Source of the DNA: Tetracentron sinense | Lineage: Eukaryota > Streptophyta > Magnoliopsida > Trochodendrales > Trochodendraceae | Length of the DNA stretch: 64,000 nt | Assembly: GCA_015143295.1 (NCBI GenBank) | Contig: CM026554.1 | Coordinates: forward strand, 35,229,531-35,293,530 | Reading direction: 5' to 3' | Shown: positions 56,304 to 64,000 of the stretch, in pieces | Layout of the letters: each line of letters opens with the position of its first letter | Position numbering within the stretch: the first letter of the stretch is position 1 | Made by a program: the position numbers and the translations under genes | The notes under the pieces: model-generated | Databases searched by the model: none | Told to the model about the DNA's origin: nothing | What the model saw: only the letters and a program-made list of their open reading frames with translations

Positions 56304-57452
56304 ATGGGTAACTTTGACACCACATCTCCACCAAAGGTTATGAAGATAGTTGTTGTTCTTGTTCTTGATCTTCATTCTTCTTCTGAAGTAGGATGGTTTA
56401 CTAAATATTATCATTTTCTCATTGGTCTTTGAAGTATTTGAAGAATAATTCACACTCAGCTCCTCCAAGCATTCAATCTCAACAATCCTTCAGGAGCCAA
56501 TCCTCGGTAAGTAAGATTTAAATTCATTTGAACCTTGTATGATCAATTTATGTTTTGATGCTGCTTTCTTGAGTTCTCGCTTAGATATAAGAGACTATTA
56601 GTAGCTAATTAAAAACTTGAGATGTTTTAACAGTCCAGAGGAGAACTGAAAGAGAGAGCTCACGATAAATCTAAGGTGAATGAAATATATACAACTGAAC
56701 CTCTCTCTCTCTATGGAGAAAAAAAAAATATATTCATGTCCATCTGCAGGTTTCCCAGAAAGCTTCCCCTAAAGAACAGACGAAACCAATGGAAATCAAG
56801 CTTCACACCCAACTGAGAGCGGTTAAACGTGCAGGATTCAATGATTTAGTAAGTGTTGATGGAAAAGCTTGCTTCCATGCATAGATAGAAGCTTTTTGGT
56901 ATTTTACAGATCTTTCTCTAAACTAATCTACTCTGCAGGTTGCAATAAAACTAAATCAAATGGAACAACACAGGAAACTCCAAGAAAAATTGCAGAAGGT
57001 AAGATCTCTTCAAACATTCTTTCGCGCCATAGTATTTATGTAAACGAGTGCAATCTCACATAGATACTAAACCGGTTCAGATCATCGAGGACGAAGAGAT
57101 TAGAATGTTGAGAAAGGAACTGATTCCAAGAGCCCAACTGATGCCTTTATTTGATAGACCCTTCTTTCCACAAAGGTAAAACTAAGTTACAAAAATGCAT
57201 ATTACACATTGAAAGCTTCCTTTAATCTGTCAGCGTCAAGGTGTTCAAATACTGGTCCTCATGCATAAACATAGTCATCCGCTCTAATTAATTGCATTTT
57301 TTTTTCCTCCCTTCTCTAACAGATCAAACAGGCCTTTGACAGTTCCTCGAGAGCCAAGTTTCCAAATCTTGAGCAGCAAATGTTGGTGCTTCTCTAGTGA
57401 ACTCTACAGTTTTCAACAACCTCAGAACCGAGCTATGAAACTGATTAAGTGA
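56304..57452 (+). CDS. Small TPX2-domain microtubule-associated protein
   Basis: TPX2-domain proteins bind microtubules, in plants often shaping cortical arrays or spindles. Proposed exons: 56304-56336, 56435-56506, 56634-56675, 56750-56848, 56939-56998, 57081-57175, 57323-57452, with GT..AG introns and matching phases. They encode 176 aa. The TPX2 domain (about residues 66-134) reads KLHTQLRAVKRAGFNDL, VAIKLNQMEQHRKLQEKLQK, EIRMLRKELIPRAQLMP and LFDRPFFPQR, followed by PREPSFQIL. The helical middle is a charged coiled coil. Before it lies a serine/glutamine-rich segment (SAPPSIQSQQSFRSQSS). The short length and single domain match the small plant TPX2 proteins rather than full TPX2. Exon 1 is the least certain: its acceptor could lie a few codons on, and an upstream in-frame ATG exists at 56121. 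No coding break is seen in exons 2-7. Confidence 0.82.
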
Positions 57453-57599
57453 CCAAGGCCTAAGAAAACAAGTGTTGGAATATATACATGATGTTGATGC
57501 ATGGTATAAACATTGTAGAGAAATTGATGAGTTTAATAGTGTAGTAAGAGATAAGTAGTAGATCTTTAAACTTCATTGTATTGATGATTTTCTCGCCAA

Positions 57600-57605
57600 A
57601 ATAAA
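57600..57605 (+). terminator. Candidate poly(A) signal AATAAA for the TPX2-like gene
   Basis: AATAAA about 150 bases after the stop codon, followed by T-rich sequence. Spacing is normal for a plant 3' end. Confidence 0.5.
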
Positions 57606-57696
57606 GTGATTTTATTTCTTATTTTTTTCATCAAACAAATCATCTAGAGCCATTTGATTGATAGCTTAATATGGTGTTTTTTTTTTCTTTCTTATT

Positions 57697-57800
57697 ACAT
57701 AGCTTGAGAGAGAATCAAGCCTAAGTTGAAACCTCAAGAAGGAACTATACATAGCTTGAGAGAGAATCAAGCCTAAGTTGAAACCTCAAGAAGGAACTAT
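57697..57800. repeat. Perfect tandem duplication of a 52-bp unit
   Basis: ACATAGCTTGAGAGAG through AAGGAACTAT occurs twice head to tail with no difference (57697-57748 and 57749-57800). The identity implies a recent event, or an assembly duplication. Confidence 0.92.
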
Positions 57801-57810
57801 TGGAAGAAAA

Positions 57811-57948
57811 TGACTTTGAGACATGAGTTTTTGCTAACTTTGAGATAAAGTTATGTGGGTCCCACACACCTTTTTAGGTGGGACCAAGTGGGAATGTGTT
57901 CACCTCCATGTGGACTATAATCTCATGTGGTTAATCAAAGTCATTAAT
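57811..57948. mobile_element. Possible small MITE
   Basis: ATGACTTTGAGACATGAG at the left pairs imperfectly with the inverse of CTCATGTGGTTAATCAAAGTCAT at the right. An inner pair GGGTCCCACACACC..GGTGGGACC adds to the foldback. No clear target duplication. Confidence 0.45.
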
Positions 57949-57999
57949 AGGTGAATGAGAAATTCTATTTAAAGTGCGTCATTTGAACATGATATCAAT

Positions 58000-60900
58000 A
58001 GTAGTTGGTAACAATGAATAATCCCACATCGGATAAATATGAATCCTTTGTATGGTATAAATAAACAAGGATGAGATCTTTATGTTGGGCTCTTGGGGAC
58101 CCAAATTTTGGGAACGGGTGAGCCCATGCTCCACGGTTGAACCACCACAAACGCTAGTGCTGCTGCCGCTCGCACCGAGCTGGGCTTGGGCTTGAGGTTA
58201 AATTGTCTAATCTTATCTTTTTGGAGAAAATTTATTTAAAATTTTAAATTAATTTTCCGATTGTTACTGTTGGGTGGTTCAAATTAGTGAACCGGTTTGG
58301 TCTCACTTGCTCCGAAAAGGTGTCTTTCACTTGTTCCGAAAAGACATGAATTTGCTTTTAAATATAGTCCTCCTCCAGTTGTTTTAATATAAAGAAAATT
58401 CCGTTCTTTGCAATGCTCTTCATACATAGTAGTGTCTATTCTAGAGAGATATATTACATAGTTTTTGGTTCGCTGGATATTTAGATTGCAGTGCTTCTTC
58501 TGCCTGTGTAAAGATCATTTTATCCTGGGAGATAGACGTCCGAAGTTCTTAAGCCCTAGTGCGAGGGACAAAATCTATCTTAAGGAAAGAGTTCTACTCG
58601 ACTTGATCTATTCTGTTTTTCCAGAAATTCTGAAACCAGTGAGTTATTGTTTGTTTTCTTTCTTTAATTAATTATTGTTACATAAATAATGAGTATATAC
58701 ACTTAAGATTGAATAACAATCTTAAGACAGATTTCGATTTTCAATCTTTTTAGGCTTACTTTCTGTTACTGTTTTTCAATTTCTGAGTCTTGTATACTGT
58801 ATGTCAGAAATTGTGTCTACTGCAAATCAATCCGTCATTGCCCCTATTGTTATACATACTCCATTGCATCCAACTGTTCTTGTGAACCATAGAGAGAAGC
58901 CGAAGAAATTCAATGGAACAGAATTTAAGAGATGACAATAAAAGATGCTGATCTATCTTACAACTCTGAATCTGGCTAGGTTTCTCAGAAAAGATGCTCC
59001 TGCATTGAAGGAGGGAGCAAGTGGTTGCTGCTGTGAAGGCATGAAAAAATTCTGATTTCCTATACCGAAATTACATCCTCAATGGACTGGATTATACACT
59101 GTACAATGTTTACAGTCCTATTAAAACTGCAAAGGAACTCTAGGATTCCTTGGACATTAAATACAAGATAGAAGATGTCGATACGAAAATGTTGCCGGAA
59201 AATTTCTGGAATATGTGATGTCAGACTCCAAGACTGTTATCAATCAGGTTCAAGATCTCGAATTAATATTGCATGACATTCATGTAAAAAGTATGGTTTT
59301 AAGTGAATCTTTTCAGGTAGCCGCCATAATTGAAAAATTACCACCGGGCTGGAAAGATTTCAAGAACTATTTGAAGCATAAGCGCAAGGAGATGAAAATA
59401 GAGGAACTAATTGTGCGATTGAGGATCAAAGAGGATAACCAAAATTTTTGAAAGAAAAATGGAAAATTTCCAATGGAGTCCAAGGCAAATGTTATGGAAC
59501 ATGGGAATAAGCCTAATGGAGAAGGAGGCATTTCAGTGAGGGTTCTTCAAAAGGCTTTAAAGCTGGAGACAACAAACGATTCAAGTTCACCGGAAAATGT
59601 TTCAATTGTGATAAACCTGGGCATCGTGCTAAGGATCGCAAACACAAGCGTAAAAGCCAAGCAAGTTACAACAAGAAACCTGCTCAAGCAAATTTCACAG
59701 AAATGGACATGGTTTTAAATGGAGACTATAATATGGATCTTTCCTCTCTAGTGTTTGAGGCAAACCTCATTGACAATCCCAAAGAATGGTGGGTGGACAC
59801 TGGAGCGACTTGCCACATCTGTGTTGACAAGAAGATGTTCTCTTCATATCAAGTGGTGGAGAATGGAGAGCAACTCTTCATGGGTAACTCCTCAACTTCC
59901 AGAATTGAAGGATAAGGAAAGGTGGTGCTGAAAATGACTTCGGGCAAGGAACTTACGCTCAACAATGTGCTCCATGTATTAGACATCCGGAAAATTTAGT
60001 TTCATAATCATTGTTATGTAAGAATGGGTTTAGGCTAGCATTTGAATCAGAAAAATTTGTCCTCACTAAACATGGTGTGTGTGGGAAAGGGTTATATGAG
60101 CGATGGGCTCTTCAAATTGAATGTAATGACGGTTGTACCAGTTCATAATATGAATAAGATTGCATCTTCTAGTTACTTACTTGATTCTTCTAATGTATAG
60201 CATGGTAGATTAGGACATGTAAATTATGATTCTTTACGTAAGCTTATACACTTAGGATGTTTGCCTAAATGTAAATTTGATCAAAATCATAAGTCTGAAG
60301 TTTGTGTAGAAGCAAAGTTAACTAGAACTTCATTCCAATCAATTGAAAGAAATTCCGAACCTTTAGATTTAATTGACATAAATATATGTGATTTAAAATT
60401 TGTACAAACTAGAGGTGGGAAGAAATACTTTATTACTTTCATTGATGATTACTCTAGATTTTGTAAAGTATATCTTTTAAGGAGCAAGGATGAAGCATTA
60501 AATATGTTTAAATAGTACAAGGCCGAAGTTGAAAATCAACTTAACAGAAAAATTAAGGTTATAAGAAGTGATAGAGGTGGTGAATATGAAGCACCTTTTT
60601 GTGCTTTCTGCTCAGAATATGGTATCATACCCCAAACAACAGCACCTTACTCACCTCAGCAAAATGGTATTGTTGAACAGAAAAATAGAACCTTAAAAGT
60701 AATGATGAATGCTATGTTGATTAGTTCGGGATTACCTCAGAATTTGTAGGGGGAAGCAATTTTTTCTGTAAATTATATTCTAAATAAGATACCTCAAAAG
60801 GTAATCAACAAAACACCCTATGAGATATAGAATGGTAGATCACTTACTTTCAAATACTTAAAAGTGTGGGGGTGTTTGGCTAAAGTGGCTGTTCCTAGTC

Positions 60901-63900
60901 CTAAAACGACTAAGATCGGTCCTAAAACTGTTGATTGCATATTCATTGGTTATGCAAATAATAGTAGTGCATATCGATTCCTGATTCACAAATCTGAGAA
61001 TCCTGATATGCATGTAAATACTACTATTGAATCAAGGAATGCATATTTCTTGGAAAATATATTTCCTTATAAATCTGGACAAGAGTCTAGTTCTGTTAAA
61101 AGAACTAGGGATACTACTATGAGTAGTAATCAAGATATCGAAGGTAATAATGAAGAACTTAGACATAACAAACGTGCTATAAAGTCAAAATCTTTTGATC
61201 CAGATTTCCTAACATTTATGTTAGGAAATGAGCCTCAAACTTTTAAGGAAGCTATGTCAAGTCCCGATGCTCCTTTATGGAAAGAGGTTGTGAACAATGA
61301 AATTGAATCTATTTTGCATAATCATACATGGAAGTTGGTTGATTTCCCATTAGGATATAAACCTCTTAGATATAAATGGATATTCGAAAGGAAAATGAAA
61401 GCAGATGGTTCAATTGACAAGTACAAGGCATTACTTTTGGTCAAAGGATATAGTCAAAAGGAAGGACTAGATTACTTTGATACGTATTCTCTAGTGACGA
61501 GAATAACACCCATTCGAATGATGATAGCGATTGCTACATTAAAGAATCTTGAAATTCATCAAATGGATGCAAGATGACTTTCTTAAATGGTGATCTTAAT
61601 GAAGAAATCTACATGGAACAACCAAAAGGGTTCAGTGTTCCAGGACAAAGAAAGAAAGTCTGTAAACTTGTTAAATCACTTTACGGATTGAAACAAGCAC
61701 CGAAGCAATGACATGAAAAATTTGACAATATAATGATGTCAAATGGATTTAAAATCAACGAGTGTGACAAATGTGTTTATGTGAAAAACATAGATATATG
61801 ATATGTCATAATATGTCTTTATATGGATGACATGCTCATCATAGGGAGTAATATTCAAATGATCAAAACTATTAAGAAAATGTTGAACAAATAGTTTGAC
61901 ATGAAAGACATAGGAGTAGCAGATGTAATCTTGGGAATGAAAATTACCAAACATCTGAATGATATGTTTTATCTCAATCACATTATATTGAGAAAGTACT
62001 TGAAAATTTTAACAAGTACGACGATCGTCTACCAAAGACTCCAGTAAATGAAAATGTTCATTTACCCAAGAATTCTGGCAAAAACATATCTCAATTGGAG
62101 TATTTCAGAATCATAGGAAGCTTAATGTACGTGATAAATTGTACACGTCTAGATATAGCATACTCCATAAGTAAGCTGAATAGATATACTAGTAATCTAG
62201 GGGAAGACCACTGGAAAGCCATAATGAGGGTTCTTAGATATTCAAATTTTACCTTAAACTATGCGTTGTGCTACACTAGATATCCAGTAGTCTTTGAAAG
62301 ATATTGCGACGCAAATTGGATATCAGATACTAACGACTCAAAATCTAGAAGTGGATATATGTCTTTACATTGAGAGGTGCAGAATATCATAAAAATCTTC
62401 TAAGCAAATGTGTATAGCATGATCTATAATGGAATCTGAATTCATTGCTTTAGACAAAGTAGGAGAAGAAGCTGAATAACTTCAACAATTCTTAGAGGAT
62501 ATTCCAATGTGACAAAAACCTGTGTCTGCTATCTACATACACTGCGATAGTCAATTGGCGATAGGAAAAGCACAAAGTCACATCTATAACGGAAAGTCTA
62601 GACACATTCGTCGTAGACATAATATCGTTAGACACTTGCTTTCAAGTGGGGTAATTTTTATAGAATACTGTCGACACAAAATTTCGTGGACGAAATAATG
62701 ATGAACAAAATATTTTATTTATTTTCAGTTTGGTACAACTCTCAAGAAATCCTCTGATTAACAATCAGAAATTTCTAAAGTAGAAGATAAGGGCCGAGGC
62801 GTGATCTCGATCTTCTTTGAAAGTGTTGATGTAGCTTTTCCTTTCTTCCGGGCTTCGCGCTTAATCGGCTAGAAAGTGATTTTGGAGGAGAACTGGCTTC
62901 TTTGCAGCTTTGTCTTCTCCGGAATGATTTGATTTCTTTTCTTTGAAGGTTAGAGAATGCTTCTGAGTTCTCTTCTTTGGCTTCTTCTGAATTTCTCTCT
63001 CTGAATTTCTGAATCCTCCAAATCTCTAGCTTTTGGTCTTATTTATAGACTTTTAGAGATAAAGATCTCAAGAGTCCCACTCCATTTAGTGGTTTAAGGG
63101 ACTTAAGAGATTTTTATAAGCCTCACCCATTTAAAGATAAGGATTCCAAGAGTCCTACTTTATTTAGTGGTTTAAGGGACTTAGGACATTTTGATGGGCC
63201 CCACCCATCTTCTTGGGTATTGAGTCCACAATTAGGTTTTTTGTGTTGATGGATCGACCCATGTATCGAGTGTGTGACCCATTTAGATTTGGACTTGGGT
63301 TTCGAGTTTATGGGCTTTCTACTTCGTGCCCAGACCCGAGCCGTAAGAGGCTCATGCCTTGTCATTAGGCCCAATTTAAATGTATAGGGCTTTTTGAATG
63401 ATTTTAGGCTTTTTATACAATTTTACGGGTGTGTAGGGACCTTTGTGTAAAATTAAAAAAAATTTAGGATTCTACAAATACATAAGGTTAAAGGATAATA
63501 TTGCTGATCCTTTTTTTCAAAGGTTTATCAGGAGAGCAAATGAGTAACTCATCAAGGGGAATGAGGTTAAAATCTATTACTTACGAGTTTTCACAATGGT
63601 AACCCAACCTAGTTGATTGGAGATCCCAAGATCTAGGTTCAAAGGGACAACTAAGTTGTGTATGACTCAACTTGATCACTTAAGAGATAATATCTCTTAC
63701 CCATTTCTATAATGAGAAAGTAATGTCTGCATCGTGTTAGGATAAACTATGTTTTTAATGCCTCTTATATCTTAGAATTCCAAGTAGAATATAGAAGAAT
63801 ACTTTTAATAAGAATCACCTATGTGAGTGTGAACTGGGTCTGTTCTATGAGAATTGATTAGACTAAAACTTCTCTAGAGCACTCATGAATCCAAGACTTG

Positions 63901-64000
63901 TTCAGGGCCAAAATGAATACAATAATGAGACCTAAATTATGTTTGGAGATATCTTGTGTATATTCTATTGTCTTGGTTTACAACAACGGCTGAACAGTTC
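58000..64000 (+). mobile_element. Ty1/copia retrotransposon, plus strand, broken, running off the window
   Basis: The left LTR seems to begin near 58000 (GTTGGTAACAATG, then ATCCCACATCGG, TATA-like TATAAATA) and to end between 58640 and 58800. Parts follow in copia order: gag (about 58.8-59.6 kb, ending in a CCHC knuckle), protease (VDTGATCHIC near 59.8 kb), integrase (about 60.2-60.9 kb), reverse transcriptase (about 61.2-61.95 kb, with YMDDMLIIGSN) and RNase H (about 62.1-63.5 kb, split by a solo LTR). A 3' non-coding part fills 63.6 kb to the window end, so the right LTR is outside. The polyprotein is broken at about ten or more places and the copy is dead. Confidence 0.88.
62669..63476 (-). 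mobile_element. Solo LTR, 808 bp, nested in copia RNase H, perfect 5-bp TSD
   Basis: AATAC flanks both ends (62664-62668 and 63477-63481) and the element has TG..CA termini (TGTCGACA.. to ..TTCTACA). On the minus strand a TATA-like CTATAAATAAGACC (near 63050) stands in U3 position and the downstream part resembles the R/U5 of plant Ty3/gypsy LTRs. It lies within the RNase H region of the copia element, so it is younger than that element. Confidence 0.9.

Noticed and set aside
58021-58031. ATCCCACATCG, identical to the upstream element of plant U-snRNA promoters
   Set aside because: The TATA-like box is not followed by any U-snRNA sequence, and the motif is at the expected start of the copia LTR, where similar CCCACATCGG is common.
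1-64000. A defence island, secondary-metabolite cluster or other multi-gene system
   Set aside because: Only two intact genes, unrelated in function and 41 kb apart; the rest is transposable-element sequence and remnants.

Overview
This window looks like nuclear DNA of a flowering plant. It is AT-rich, its two recognisable intact genes are plant-type (one has short introns with GT..AG borders), and nearly everything else is layered plant transposable-element sequence. I see no bacterial operon, CRISPR array, rRNA or functional tRNA gene.

Host genes. Two genes look intact. One is an apparently complete class I BASIC PENTACYSTEINE (GAGA-binding) transcription factor at 14591-15442 (+), 283 aa in a single coding exon, probably with an intron in its 5' leader. 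The other is a small seven-exon TPX2-domain (microtubule-binding) protein at 56304-57452 (+), 176 aa as modelled. Decayed coding remnants are a FAR1/MULE-type gene (3529-7155, +), an acidic repeat gene of unknown type (about 7800-8250, -), a GRF zinc-finger gene with a C-terminal membrane segment (9113-9589, -) and a Myb/SANT-like fragment (42641-42832, -).

Mobile elements. 0-13 kb holds an hAT MITE, a SINE, and two inverted copies of a 1.1-kb TIR element about 8.7 kb apart. 16-25 kb holds two hAT elements with perfect 8-bp target duplications, RTE and L1 LINE fragments (one L1 tail with a 15-bp duplication), a TIR element inside old tandem repeats, and a SINE. 25.4-29.7 kb is a large LTR split by a 2.26-kb hAT element. 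31-40 kb holds a SINE with a 14-bp duplication, another hAT-like element, foldback elements, a 381-bp TRIM with 84-bp LTRs, and a Tourist-type MITE. 40-45.9 kb is mostly degraded retroelement-like sequence plus one TIR element. 45943-54440 is a broken Ty1/copia element (-) carrying a 2.0-kb TIR element and a nested solo LTR. About 58000 to the window end is a second broken copia element (+) carrying another solo LTR.

The least expected pattern is a repeat module of about 100-150 bp (core CCCTTAGGGTT next to TTAACCACAGTTAA-type sequence). It recurs at about nine places, inside structurally different TIR and foldback elements and in both orientations. A second is a set of hAT-type elements with similar ends (CATAGT.. 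or CATGGT..) whose subterminal regions are each packed with a different short word. All identifications come from reading the sequence; no database search or alignment program was run.
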